This document shows, in pieces, positions 18,718 through 27,433 of a stretch of DNA of 32,148 nucleotides. The notes beneath the pieces are model-generated. The model was not told the DNA's origin. It was given only the letters and a program-made list of their open reading frames with translations, and made no database searches. A program made the position numbers and the translations under genes. Source of the DNA: Paenibacillus faecalis (GTDB lineage: Bacteria; Bacillota; Bacilli; Paenibacillales; Paenibacillaceae); the NCBI RefSeq assembly GCF_900289175.1, contig NZ_LT985747.1, positions 3,804,782 to 3,836,929 of the forward strand. Reading direction: 5' to 3'. The number at the start of each line of letters is the position of its first letter. Within the stretch, counting starts at the first letter, position 1.

Positions 18718-19785
18718 ATGAGCAAACGAACAAAAAAGACAATTATATGGACCGTAAGCCTTATCATTGTCGGTATTTTAGGGTATGGAGCTTATTATGC
18801 TGCTTCCATTTACAGTGGTCTTGAAAGTCTGCAAAAGAAAGGCGAGTCCTCTCCTTTCCGTGAAATTGAAAATGTCGATGCCAAAGCGCCTGAACCCCCA
18901 AAATGGGAAGGAACCGAACCTGTCAACATTCTGCTTATGGGTGTAGATGCCCGCGGTTTTGAAGAGGGTGAAATTCCACGTTCAGACACTATGCTCGTGG
19001 CTTCCATTGATCCGGTCAAAAAGAAAATGCATTTGTTCTCTATTCTCAGAGATACTTATACGGATATTCCCGGCCACGGCCAGAACCGGATTAATACCGC
19101 CGTTACCCATGGGCCCAAAACAGCTATGAAGGCGGTCGGAGACCTGCTTGGCATTCCTATTCAATATTATGTATACACAGATTTCCAAGGCTTTATCAAG
19201 CTGGTAGATGCTGTCGGCGGCGTAGACTTCTACGTAGAGAAAGATATGAAGTATTCGAGCAAGGCTGACCAGAACGAATATGACATCGATTTGAAAAAAG
19301 GCCAGCAGCATCTTGACGGCAATGAGGCCCTTCAATATGTACGGTTCCGTCATGATAAAATGGGCGATTTCTCCCGTACCGAGCGTCAGCGCGATCTGAT
19401 CGCAGCCGTAGTCAAAAAGATGCAAACCACGACCAACATTATGAAGATGCCGGAAATTATCGAATCGATCAGTCCCTATATTGACACGAATATGAGCGTC
19501 AATGACATGTGGAAGCTTGCAAATGTGGCATTTCAGAGTACAATGAGCAGTAGTGAGCAGGTGCCTCCAATGAAGCTGTTGGTTGAAGCTAACATCGGCG
19601 GGGCATCCGTTCTAACCGTGAAAGATCCAGATATGCTAAAACAGTATGTCCAGGATGTAATGAATGGCCCGGAACCGGAGTCTGAATCCGAAACAAGCAG
19701 CAGCGATGGTGAAACAGGCAGCAAGGTTAACAATCGGGATGAAGAAGATACCTTGAAAGATACCGCTTCATCCAACAACCAATGA
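18718..19785 (+). CDS. LytR-CpsA-Psr (LCP) family wall-polymer ligase
   Basis: This is a membrane-anchored enzyme that moves undecaprenyl-linked teichoic acid or other anionic polymers onto peptidoglycan. A short basic N terminus and one helix (about residues 9-30) anchor it, with the catalytic domain outside. The LCP motifs are clear: NILLMGVDAR, RSDTMLVASID, FSILRDTYTDIPG, and the Arg/Asp-rich QYVRFRHDKMGDFSRTERQR that binds the pyrophosphate head group. The last 40 residues are a Ser/Glu/Asp-rich low-complexity tail. The start follows AAAGGAAG at good spacing. Members TagT, TagU and TagV cannot be told apart here. Confidence 0.93.
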   Translation: MSKRTKKTIIWTVSLIIVGILGYGAYYAASIYSGLESLQKKGESSPFREIENVDAKAPEPPKWEGTEPVNILLMGVDARGFEEGEIPRSDTMLVASIDPVKKKMHLFSILRDTYTDIPGHGQNRINTAVTHGPKTAMKAVGDLLGIPIQYYVYTDFQGFIKLVDAVGGVDFYVEKDMKYSSKADQNEYDIDLKKGQQHLDGNEALQYVRFRHDKMGDFSRTERQRDLIAAVVKKMQTTTNIMKMPEIIESISPYIDTNMSVNDMWKLANVAFQSTMSSSEQVPPMKLLVEANIGGASVLTVKDPDMLKQYVQDVMNGPEPESESETSSSDGETGSKVNNRDEEDTLKDTASSNNQ

Positions 19786-19814
19786 TTTTACCTTAACTAA
19801 CATCCAATCACGAT

Positions 19815-19851
19815 ATCAGGACAGGCTGCGATGGCAGCCTGTCCTGATTTC
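19815..19851 (+). terminator. Perfect 15-bp hairpin between the LCP gene and hemL
   Basis: ATCAGGACAGGCTGC (19815-19829) pairs perfectly with 19834-19848 over a GATG tetraloop, followed only by TTTCAT. It likely ends the LCP transcript. hemL starts 25 nt later with no visible promoter in between, so some read-through or an internal promoter is required. Confidence 0.65.
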
Positions 19852-19873
19852 ATAAAGAAAGGAACGAAAGAAA

Positions 19874-21190
19874 ATGTCCAAATCCAGAAAACGTTCAGAA
19901 ATGTTGTATGAAGAAGCCCTTCAGCATATCGTAGGAGGCGTCAACAGCCCCTCCCGTTCTTTCAGAGCTGTCGGTGGCGGTGCCCCTGTATTTATGAAAC
20001 GTGCCAAAGGCGCTCACTTCTGGGACGAAGACGGCAATCAATACATAGACTATTTAGGCGCTTATGGGCCGATTATAACCGGACACGCCCATCCCCATGT
20101 CACTAAAGCGATTACCGCAGCCGCAGAGAACGGCGTGCTTTATGGTACACCAACCGAGCTGGAAATCAAGCTTGCCAAAATGTTAAAAGAAGCCATCCCT
20201 TCCCTTGACAAAGTACGCTTCGTCAACTCCGGTACGGAAGCTGTCATGACAACGATCCGTGTAGCCCGTGCATATACAAAGCGAAACAAAATTGTGAAGT
20301 TTGCCGGCTGCTATCACGGTCATTCCGATCTTGTGCTTGTCGCCGCAGGTTCCGGCCCTTCTACGCTTGGTATCCCCGACAGCGCCGGAATCCCGACCAG
20401 CATTGCCCAGGAGGTCATCACCGTTCCGTTTAACGATCTGAACGGACTGCGTGAAGCGCTTGAGAAGTGGGGCGATGACGTTGCCGCGGTCATGGTTGAG
20501 CCGATCGTAGGCAATTTCGGAATGGTCATGCCTGAGCCTGGATTTCTTGAAGGTCTCTGTCAGATGGCCCATGATAACGGATCACTTGTCATTTACGATG
20601 AGGTCATCACCGCCTTCCGTTTCCATTACGGCTCTGCTCAAACATATGCAGGATTAAAAAATCATGAGGCGATCCAACCGGACTTGACCGCACTTGGCAA
20701 AATTATCGGGGGCGGTCTTCCGATGGGGGCTTACGGTGGCCGCAAACATATCATGGAGCAAGTGGCGCCGCTTGGCCCGGCTTATCAGGCCGGCACGATG
20801 GCAGGCAATCCAGCCTCTATCTCTGCTGGTATCGCCTGCCTGGAAGTGCTGAAAGGTGAAGGTGTATATGAAGAGATGGAGCGCCTGACAGTCAAGCTTA
20901 CCGAAGGCTTGAAGGCATCTGCTGATCGTCATGGCATCCCGCTCACGATCAACCAAATTCGCGGCTCCTTCTCCACCCACTTCTGCGATCATCCTGTAAC
21001 CAATTATGACGAAGCGCAGGATACAGACGGCGAAGCATTTGCTGCCTTCTTCCGCAACATGCTGGACCGCGGCATTAATCTGGCACCTTCGAAGTATGAG
21101 GCGTGGTTCCTGACAACTGCGCATACTGAAGCGGACATCGATGCTACACTTCAAGCAGCAGATGAGTCGTTTAAAGCTATGAAACATTAA
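19874..21190 (+). CDS. hemL: Glutamate-1-semialdehyde 2,1-aminomutase
   Basis: This PLP enzyme converts glutamate-1-semialdehyde to 5-aminolevulinate, the tetrapyrrole precursor, in the cytoplasm. The class III aminotransferase fold is clear. Landmarks are [10 protein letters not shown], the [10 protein letters not shown] phosphate-binding loop, [18 protein letters not shown] with its PLP aspartate, and [16 protein letters not shown], with the Schiff-base lysine at residue 276. The length is 438. The start ATG follows AAAGGAAC. It stands alone next to the LCP gene and not in a hem cluster, so it may be a second, GsaB-type copy in this genome. That cannot be decided from this window. Confidence 0.95.
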   Translation: MSKSRKRSEMLYEEALQHIVGGVNSPSRSFRAVGGGAPVFMKRAKGAHFWDEDGNQYIDYLGAYGPIITGHAHPHVTKAITAAAENGVLYGTPTELEIKLAKMLKEAIPSLDKVRFVNSGTEAVMTTIRVARAYTKRNKIVKFAGCYHGHSDLVLVAAGSGPSTLGIPDSAGIPTSIAQEVITVPFNDLNGLREALEKWGDDVAAVMVEPIVGNFGMVMPEPGFLEGLCQMAHDNGSLVIYDEVITAFRFHYGSAQTYAGLKNHEAIQPDLTALGKIIGGGLPMGAYGGRKHIMEQVAPLGPAYQAGTMAGNPASISAGIACLEVLKGEGVYEEMERLTVKLTEGLKASADRHGIPLTINQIRGSFSTHFCDHPVTNYDEAQDTDGEAFAAFFRNMLDRGINLAPSKYEAWFLTTAHTEADIDATLQAADESFKAMKH

Positions 21191-21227
21191 TTTATTTCAA
21201 AATGAGCTTCTTTCAACAGACAGAAGG

Positions 21228-21270
21228 GATGTCTTAGGTCAATCGACCTCTAAGACATCTCTTCAATTTT
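21228..21270 (+). terminator. Terminator of hemL
   Basis: GATGTCTTAG (21228-21237) and CTAAGACATC (21250-21259) form a 10-bp stem with extra GTC/GAC pairing inside, followed by TCTTCAATTTTT. It sits between the convergent hemL and permease genes. Confidence 0.8.
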
Positions 21271-21275
21271 TGGGC

Positions 21276-23141
21276 TTAAAATGGGAACAACAGTGGCAAC
21301 GCCATCACCACAGCTGCACCAATAATGATTTGAAGCGGCAGCCCAACTTTTATATAGTGGCTGAACTTATAGCGTCCTGCCGACATCACGAGTGCATTAG
21401 GCGGTGTCGAGAACGGCGAGGCAAAGCACATGCTCGCCGCTACAGAAACCGCGAACAAGAACGGATATGGATTCGATCCCATCTGAACGGCCGCCGACAT
21501 CGCGATCGGGGCGAAAAGAACCGCACAGGCTGTGTTGCTAATAAAAAGGGTCAACAGCGATGTCGCAAAATATACGCCCGCTAATAACGCAAGGGAGCCG
21601 TAAGCTCCGAGCGACTGCACCAGCATATCCGACAACAGTGTCGCCGCTCCGGTCTTCTCAATCGCAATCGACATCGGAATCATGCCGCCGATCAATACAA
21701 CACTCTCCCAATTGACCGTTTTGTAAGCTTCCTCCATATTCCGTACACACCCGAATACTACCATCAGCAGGGCGGCCAGCATGACAGAAGCTACCGCCGG
21801 AATCCATTCAGTAACGAGCAAAATGACCATCAGCAGCAAAATCCCGGCAGCAATAGGCGCCTTTTGATCCATCGTCATTTTCCGGGATTCTTCGACCGGC
21901 TGGCCAACAACTACAACATCCGTCTGATCCGATGCCAGCAAGGCGATATCCTCCCAAGTACCTTGCACAAGAAAGGCATCGCCAAAACGCATACGCTCCT
22001 CCTTCAGATTATGGAAAAGATACTGCTCCTTCCGGTGAATACCGAGAATGTTCACCCGATATTTCTCGCGGAAGCCAGAGTGCTTGACCAGCCGGCCAAT
22101 CAAGCGTGAGGACGGTGTCAGCATGACCTCGGCAATGCCCACGTCACTTGTCGCGTACTGCGGCTCCAAAGCAGGCTTAGGATGCTCTGGAACACGCTGG
22201 TCCAGCATGTCGAGCCCATACTTTTCCGCAAACTGGACTGCCTTTTCAAAGGGACCGTTCACATACAGGATATCATCCTGTTCAATCACCGTTTCCGGAC
22301 CCGCGATTTCCTGATTGATCGTTTTGAAAAATTGATTTTTAGCCGACATTTTGCGGCGGATCTCAATGACGTGAATACCGAACTCATCTGGAATATTTAA
22401 CTCTCGAAGCGTTTTTGATCGGATCGCAGAGCTCTCGCCTACCTGTATGCGAAACAGATTTTGTGTCAACCGATATTGCTTCGCCAATTCTTTCAGCGAT
22501 CGTCCTCCCTGCCTATTCCCATCTCCTTCTTCATTCCTTGGCAAATAGCGGCGCAGAAATAAAATAGCCAGAATGCCGGTGGATAAGCATACTATACCTA
22601 TCGGGAAAAACGAGAAGAATGACAGTGACTCATACCCAGCACCGATCAAGGTCTCCTGAATGACCAGATTGGGCGGTGTTCCAATCAGAGTAAACATTCC
22701 TCCGAGACTGCTGGCAAAAGCAAGCGGCATCAGAAGCCGGCCGGGATGAATCTCCGTGCTGAGAGCCAAGCTCACGACAATGGGCATCATGACCGCAACC
22801 GTACCGGTATTGCTGACAAAGCCGCCGATCAGCGATGTCACCAGCATAACCATGATCAGCAGCCGGGTCTCGCTGCCGCCGCCAAATTTCAAAAGTGTTC
22901 CACTCGCCATTTTGGCAAGCCCGGTTTGAAAAATTCCTCCGCCTACCACGAACAAGCCGATCATCATGATGACAACTGAGTTGGAGAACCCGGATAACGC
23001 TTCTGCCGGCGTCAATATATCCATCAGCATTAATACCATCAGCACGCCGATCGCCACGAGATCCGAACGCACCTTGCCGGACATGAATAATACCGACGCT
23101 ATAGCCAAAACCGATAACGTAATGATCATCGGTCCATTCAC
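21276..23141 (-). CDS. SLC13/DASS-type permease with two TrkA-C domains
   Basis: This is a 621-residue membrane transporter of the divalent anion:sodium symporter type. Two hydrophobic halves carry the paired family motifs NTGTVAVMMPI / IGTPPNLV in the first and NTACAVLFAPIAMS / FSTPPNALVMS in the second. A soluble insert of about 200 residues between them contains two TrkA-C (RCK_C) units, the ligand-sensing modules. Such proteins carry sulfate, carboxylates or other anions; the substrate is not predictable. The start is GTG and overlaps the SGNH hydrolase stop as GTGA, with no ribosome site of its own, so translation is probably coupled. An ATG four codons later is the alternative. Confidence 0.9.
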   Translation of the reverse strand: MNGPMIITLSVLAIASVLFMSGKVRSDLVAIGVLMVLMLMDILTPAEALSGFSNSVVIMMIGLFVVGGGIFQTGLAKMASGTLLKFGGGSETRLLIMVMLVTSLIGGFVSNTGTVAVMMPIVVSLALSTEIHPGRLLMPLAFASSLGGMFTLIGTPPNLVIQETLIGAGYESLSFFSFFPIGIVCLSTGILAILFLRRYLPRNEEGDGNRQGGRSLKELAKQYRLTQNLFRIQVGESSAIRSKTLRELNIPDEFGIHVIEIRRKMSAKNQFFKTINQEIAGPETVIEQDDILYVNGPFEKAVQFAEKYGLDMLDQRVPEHPKPALEPQYATSDVGIAEVMLTPSSRLIGRLVKHSGFREKYRVNILGIHRKEQYLFHNLKEERMRFGDAFLVQGTWEDIALLASDQTDVVVVGQPVEESRKMTMDQKAPIAAGILLLMVILLVTEWIPAVASVMLAALLMVVFGCVRNMEEAYKTVNWESVVLIGGMIPMSIAIEKTGAATLLSDMLVQSLGAYGSLALLAGVYFATSLLTLFISNTACAVLFAPIAMSAAVQMGSNPYPFLFAVSVAASMCFASPFSTPPNALVMSAGRYKFSHYIKVGLPLQIIIGAAVVMALPLLFPF

Positions 23142-24406
23142 GGATGAATGAAGACTGTCCGCAGCTTAGCGCTGTACTGGACGTCAAGGCCCAAACCGAA
23201 AGCGACAGCCTCTAGCGGTGCGTAAGTTTTATGTTCTTTTCCCACTTTATGAAGGAAAGCCGGTGTATCTATCGGGACAATTTCACCGTTTATTTTTATC
23301 GTTTCGGCGCCAATCGTTATGACAACTGTTCGATCTTCGAAGGTGATCGTCAAGCTTGATGTTTCATTGCTCCACTTGCTCTTTGCCCCGACAGCATTTA
23401 CGATGTCCTGAACAGCTGCAAAATTTTTATTGTTCACCATTATCGGTTTATATGGTGTCTTAAGTTCCTTGCCGTTAACGAATATCGTCATCGGCTCAGA
23501 CGGATCGCTTGCTTCCAGCTTCGTATACTCCCCCCAGATTACTTCCGAGAAGACACGCGCCATCGCTTCATAACCATGTTGATTCGGGTGGATATCCTTT
23601 TTCAAAATATGAGTCATCACCATTTCAGAACCGACAAACTCCTTGGCAACATGCGCTACTTTTACATCGATGCCATCCTTGTTAAAAGACTCTGCCATTT
23701 CATCCACCAGCCCGGTAAACCGCTCTGCCGCTTCTAACATTTTCGAATAAATCTTTTTATCCGCTATTTTCGGAAGTGGTTGATATTGGTCGGCCAGCAC
23801 AATCAAGGCATCCGGATTGATACGGTGCAGATTATGTACAACGGATGTCACATTATCAGTATATGTCTTAATAACCTGCTGAACTAAAGCGGAAAACCCT
23901 TGAGTACTTGCTGTGTAAGATGTATTTAGCAGCCCCAGCATGTCATTTCCACCTATGGTCACTGTAATGACATCGGCATTTGCAAGCAGTGTTTTGGCCT
24001 GAGCTGCTTTTGCACCGATCTTGCCAGCACGGGGATCTTTCAACCCGGACTGCATATCACGGGGGGAAATCGCCTTTTCATCAACCACGGCTTGAACATA
24101 TCGATGAAGACCTTCCGTCGTAAGTCCGTTTATCCCAAGATTAACAACTTCCGTCCGGCCATGAATCAGTCCTTGCTCCAGCAGCCGATCAACGAACCCG
24201 TAAGGCTTCATATTCTTGTTCACCCCCGGTTCGTAACCAACCGTAAGCGAGTCTCCCAAGGAAACAATGCGATATGTATTATCGTCTTTGTCCAGCGGTT
24301 GTACCTCAGCATTCACAGGTTTGACATCCCATATCCCCAGCAGCAGCACAGATATCAGCATCATGCTAGTGACTGAAGCTAGATTCTTGCTCCAAAATTT
24401 CAGCAT
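23138..24406 (-). CDS. Secreted SGNH/GDSL hydrolase with stalk domain
   Basis: This is a lipase/esterase-type serine hydrolase acting outside the cell. Residues 1-33 form a signal peptide ending PVNA. The SGNH blocks follow: SLGDSLTVG (catalytic S53), NLGINGLT (oxyanion Gly), TIGGNDMLG (Asn) and DIHPNQHG (catalytic Asp and His). Residues about 310-422 resemble the copper-amine-oxidase N-terminal domain, the same stalk type as in the deacetylase at 16644-17957. The ATG follows AAAGGGG. The leader carries a 9-bp inverted repeat. The GTGA overlap ties it to the permease, suggesting one releases what the other imports, which is inference only. Confidence 0.9.
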   Translation of the reverse strand: MLKFWSKNLASVTSMMLISVLLLGIWDVKPVNAEVQPLDKDDNTYRIVSLGDSLTVGYEPGVNKNMKPYGFVDRLLEQGLIHGRTEVVNLGINGLTTEGLHRYVQAVVDEKAISPRDMQSGLKDPRAGKIGAKAAQAKTLLANADVITVTIGGNDMLGLLNTSYTASTQGFSALVQQVIKTYTDNVTSVVHNLHRINPDALIVLADQYQPLPKIADKKIYSKMLEAAERFTGLVDEMAESFNKDGIDVKVAHVAKEFVGSEMVMTHILKKDIHPNQHGYEAMARVFSEVIWGEYTKLEASDPSEPMTIFVNGKELKTPYKPIMVNNKNFAAVQDIVNAVGAKSKWSNETSSLTITFEDRTVVITIGAETIKINGEIVPIDTPAFLHKVGKEHKTYAPLEAVAFGLGLDVQYSAKLRTVFIHP

Positions 24407-24420
24407 TATAACACCCCTTT

Positions 24421-24450
24421 GGTAAAATATCCAAGCAAATGTATTTTACC
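24421..24450. repeat. Inverted repeat in the leader of the SGNH-permease operon
   Basis: GGTAAAATA (24421-24429) and TATTTTACC (24442-24450) are perfect 9-nt arms around 12 nt, ending right at the SGNH ribosome site. It could be an operator or an RNA hairpin controlling access to the start. No T run follows, so it is not a terminator. Confidence 0.5.
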
Positions 24451-24484
24451 ATATTCATTATTCAAAGGCAGAAGAAAGCAGCCC

Positions 24485-24607
24485 TCATTTGAACTGCTCT
24501 TCAATCGTTAAGCCTGTTAACAGTTGGAGATACTCGTTCATATGGGACTGCATTTTAAAATCATTTTGAATTCCAGTCAAAAATCGTTTAAGTGTTGCTG
24601 CCAGCAT
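24485..24607 (-). CDS. Possible 40-residue small protein
   Basis: An ATG at 24607, overlapping the end of the preceding small gene by 20 nt, opens a 40-codon frame. It begins MLAATLKRFLTGIQNDFKMQ and continues with balanced, helix-forming residues ending IEEQFK. The composition looks like a real small protein. No strong ribosome site is present, so it would depend on coupling with the upstream gene. It could instead be a frame-shifted old extension of that gene. Confidence 0.35.
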   Translation of the reverse strand: MLAATLKRFLTGIQNDFKMQSHMNEYLQLLTGLTIEEQFK

Positions 24608-24854
24608 CCGATGAAGAAGCTTTATCGCCTGCTCGCTCCATGTATTTATCATACCGGTCATCCAATTCCTTAGCGATCTTGCGATACTTGCGCGTCTCCT
24701 CTACAATCGGGTCCAACGTTGTTTGAATGCGAATCTCGTACTTGGGCGGAATAAGGCGGCGCGCTTCTTCCTCCTTGTCCTTCGATTCCATTTCACCATC
24801 CGTCAACAGTTCACTGAGCTGTCGCTCCATATTTTGATTCGGCTTATCATTCAT
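24588..24854 (-). CDS. Hypothetical charged helical protein, 88 aa
   Basis: This small cytoplasmic protein is rich in Glu, Lys, Asp and Arg, with no signal or membrane segment. The middle (EETRKYRKIAKELDDRYDKY) looks like a coiled coil, and the tail is Ser/Asp-rich. I do not recognise the family. The ATG at 24854 follows AAGGAG at 8-nt spacing; an upstream in-frame ATG at 24899 has no ribosome site and is rejected. It lies 66 nt downstream of the inositol-monophosphatase-like gene, in the same direction, and probably shares its transcript. Confidence 0.75.
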   Translation of the reverse strand: MNDKPNQNMERQLSELLTDGEMESKDKEEEARRLIPPKYEIRIQTTLDPIVEETRKYRKIAKELDDRYDKYMERAGDKASSSDAGSNT

Positions 24855-24919
24855 GTGTGACACTCCTTTATCTGTTGTAGTAGACGGTTTTAGTCGCATA
24901 TTTCAGAAAATACTCGACC

Positions 24920-25798
24920 CTAGTCTTTCCTGAAACCTGTCGCTTCAGCCTTGGATAACGTTTCCAACAGATCATCATGAATTTCGCCATTGGTCGCTAC
25001 AATATTACGGACAGACAGATCATATGGGCGACCTGCCGTATCGGTTACTTGACCGCCAGATTCCTGAATAAGAAGCGCACCGGCAGCCACATCCCAGGCA
25101 TTCAATCCGAGTTCCCAATAACCGTTCAGTCGACCTGCAGCAACATACGCCATATGAAGCGCAGCCGAACCGCCTGCGCGTACATTGCGAACCTTAGGAA
25201 GAAGCGCCTGAAGTCCGGCCATATTTTGCGGCAAATTAAAAGATGTTTCCAGCGGAAAACCAGTAGCCAGAAGACTGTCCGACAAAGTGGTTTCCTTGGC
25301 TACCAAAGTAGGATTTCCGTGGACGTATGCCCCCTTCCCTTTCTCTGCTATGAACAGCTCGTCACGCGACGGGTCATAGACAACCCCGACAATAACTTCT
25401 CCATGATGAGCAAGCGCAATCGATACAGAATAAAAAGGAAAGCCATGAACATAATTCGTTGTTCCGTCAACCGGATCAATAATCCACAAATAAGGCTCAT
25501 TCTTCGCTGTTTCCAATGCTTTCATACAAGCTTCAGCTCCCGGACCAACACTTTCTTCACCTAAAATGGCATGGTCCGGAAAATGAGTCAGAATAAGCTT
25601 GCGGATCATTTGCTCCGCACCCTTGTCCACCTCGGTTACCAAATCCTGCGAGGAAACTTTGGTGCTTAGCTGTTTAACTGATCCAAGTCTGCTCTTGATC
25701 CATTCCCCTGCTTTGGCTGCGCAGTTGATGGCTACCGCTGTGTAGCTTTTGCTGGTTACTACATAAGGTACCTTATCTTTTTCATTCAATGCATTCAC
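24920..25798 (-). CDS. suhB: Inositol monophosphatase family protein
   Basis: This is a magnesium-dependent phosphatase of the IMPase/SuhB family. The metal-site motifs are in order: DLVTEVDKGAE, ILGEES, the signature WIIDPVDGTTNYVHGFPF (three acidic ligands), and NAWDVAAGALLIQESGG near the C terminus. At 292 residues it is slightly longer than typical because of an N-terminal extension. Family members hydrolyse inositol-1-phosphate, PAP, NADP or fructose-1,6-bisphosphate, and the actual substrate is open. The apparent start is GTG at 25798 with only a weak AAAGTAG ahead of it. No better start is seen, and upstream DNA is very AT-rich with TATAAT-like boxes. Confidence 0.88.
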   Translation of the reverse strand: MNALNEKDKVPYVVTSKSYTAVAINCAAKAGEWIKSRLGSVKQLSTKVSSQDLVTEVDKGAEQMIRKLILTHFPDHAILGEESVGPGAEACMKALETAKNEPYLWIIDPVDGTTNYVHGFPFYSVSIALAHHGEVIVGVVYDPSRDELFIAEKGKGAYVHGNPTLVAKETTLSDSLLATGFPLETSFNLPQNMAGLQALLPKVRNVRAGGSAALHMAYVAAGRLNGYWELGLNAWDVAAGALLIQESGGQVTDTAGRPYDLSVRNIVATNGEIHDDLLETLSKAEATGFRKD

Positions 25799-26024
25799 TC
25801 TACTTTCTATATTGAAACTAAAAATAAAAGATTTATATTATCCTATTCATATTATACGAGAGAAGCAAGGGCACGTTTCCCTAATAAATCCCTTTCTTTC
25901 AAAATATACTTTTATGAATAAACCAATCACTATAAAAATTGGGTCAAATTCAATATTCTTCTATATTTTAACGTTATCTTATTTCCTGCTTCGATGCAAG
26001 TGAACAGAAGATGTCATTTTTGAA

Positions 26025-27026
26025 TTAAGGAGTGATTTCCACAGAAGCACCGTCAATAATATGAACACCTTCATTCTCATACGCTGACAAATCCTTCATT
26101 AAACCGAACAAAGCCCCGTCTTTTAGCTTTGCTTCGATCATCACATCCAGCTGAGGTGTATTCCGGGCAATTTTTCTCAAAAAAGACAAAAGAGGTACAA
26201 CATCCACACCATCGGCATGACTGCGTAGATCGGAAGTGCTTTTGGGGCTGGACACATGGATTTTGGGGGGCAGCGGACAAGAGGCGTCAGAGCCGGCCTG
26301 TGCCAATGGAGTGTCCCATGTGCGTACAATTTCCGGCCATAGCTCCCATGGAGACTCTCCTTCATTGTTTACCCATTGATGATGGATATCGAGCACCATC
26401 GGCAGGCCCAGGTTCTTACATACGTTCAACGTTTCTATAGCTGTAAACGTTTTGTCGTCATTTTCGAGTGTAAGACGTTCTTTTATATCTTGATCAAGCA
26501 GTTGAAAATGCTCTTCAAACCTGGCGGCCGCCGAAGGCTTGTCCCCGTATGCGCCCCCGATATGAATGTTGTTCTTCATCGATGCGCTCAGCCCCATCGC
26601 CAGCAGCATGTTCGTATGATGTCTTAAATCTTGTATGGAATGATGCAGCACCTCGGAGCGGGGTGTACTAAGAACGGTAAAATGATCGGGGTGAAAAGAC
26701 ACCCTCATTCCGTGCTCCTTCACAAACCGGCCCACTTCAGCAAAGCTTTCTTGCAGTGCAGGATAGGGGTTCCAATCTCCGAGATCTTTATGCGTAGCAA
26801 GAGGAATGAGCTTGGATGTCATACGGTAGACTTGAATATCATGAGCAAGGTTATGCTTAAGCAAACGGAGCGTATTGTGCAGATTCTCGACAGCCAGGCG
26901 CTCTAGTTTCCGGATTGCCGCTTCACGATCAACCAGCTTCACGAAGCTTTTCATGGTCATCGTCTTCGATGGCGAGCAATTCGAGAGCACTGTGGACATA
27001 GCCACATATCCAAACCTCACAATCAT
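26025..27026 (-). CDS. uvsE: UV damage endonuclease UvsE
   Basis: This is an ATP-independent endonuclease of the UVDE/TIM-barrel type that nicks DNA 5' to UV photoproducts and starts alternative excision repair. The N-terminal signature RFGYVAMSTVLSNCSPSKTM is characteristic. Metal-site blocks include MRVSFHPDHF, NIHIGGAYGDK, LTLENDD, VLDIHHQWVN and DVMIEAKLKD, which supply the His and Glu/Asp ligands. The length is 333, versus about 320 in Bacillus subtilis. The start overlaps the upstream gene's stop as ATGA. The 220-nt AT-rich gap after its stop shows no terminator or gene. Confidence 0.95.
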   Translation of the reverse strand: MIVRFGYVAMSTVLSNCSPSKTMTMKSFVKLVDREAAIRKLERLAVENLHNTLRLLKHNLAHDIQVYRMTSKLIPLATHKDLGDWNPYPALQESFAEVGRFVKEHGMRVSFHPDHFTVLSTPRSEVLHHSIQDLRHHTNMLLAMGLSASMKNNIHIGGAYGDKPSAAARFEEHFQLLDQDIKERLTLENDDKTFTAIETLNVCKNLGLPMVLDIHHQWVNNEGESPWELWPEIVRTWDTPLAQAGSDASCPLPPKIHVSSPKSTSDLRSHADGVDVVPLLSFLRKIARNTPQLDVMIEAKLKDGALFGLMKDLSAYENEGVHIIDGASVEITP

Positions 27027-27340
27027 GTCTGATTCCCAAAAAACATTTCATAAGCCAGATCGCTCTGAACTTTGGATTCTTCCTCAGTCAGCTTGCGTAC
27101 AAGCTGAAGTTCAACGGATGTTACCTCACGTCCTTGAAAGTTGATCTCTGCAACGCTGGCTGTAATCAATACGATCGCAACCGCTTTGTTATCCGGCGTA
27201 TAGGCAATAACTTTTTGTCCTGTAGGATAAACACGAAAACCATCCTTCAGCATCTTTCCCCGCCCATATTCCAGAAGCTCGTAAAGCTCCTGCTCATTCT
27301 TGAACTTGCAAACGGAATTGAACTCGGTTTGAAACCCCAT
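27023..27340 (-). CDS. Small conserved protein, DUF2584-like, 105 aa
   Basis: This is a soluble protein without catalytic motifs. It starts MGFQTEFNSVCKFKNEQELY, with a central GFRVYPTGQKV and a beta-rich second half. The beginning and the GFRVYP segment resemble the Bacillus DUF2584 family as I recall it, so the assignment is moderate. The ATG follows GGGAGG at good spacing. Its stop codon overlaps the uvsE start (ATGA), so the two form a coupled pair, and a link with DNA repair is possible but unproven. Confidence 0.75.
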   Translation of the reverse strand: MGFQTEFNSVCKFKNEQELYELLEYGRGKMLKDGFRVYPTGQKVIAYTPDNKAVAIVLITASVAEINFQGREVTSVELQLVRKLTEEESKVQSDLAYEMFFGNQT

Positions 27341-27376
27341 GCGCCTGCCTCCCTTTAAATATAAAAGATTAGAGTC

Positions 27377-27405
27377 AAGGGGAGCCGTGATATCGGACTC
27401 CCCTT
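27377..27405 (-). terminator. Hairpin after ddl, probable terminator
   Basis: AAGGGGAG (27377-27384) and CTCCCCTT (27398-27405) form an 8-bp stem extended inside by CCG/CGG with one bulge. It lies 30 nt past the ddl stop. The following U tract is poor on the minus strand. Confidence 0.6.
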
Positions 27406-27433
27406 GGTATTCTCTTTCCTAATTATACATTTT

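Noticed and set aside
25812..26003. 63-codon plus-strand frame
   Set aside because: It has no Shine-Dalgarno sequence, its AT-rich composition gives Ile/Lys/Phe by chance, and it overlaps the likely promoter of the opposite suhB-like gene.
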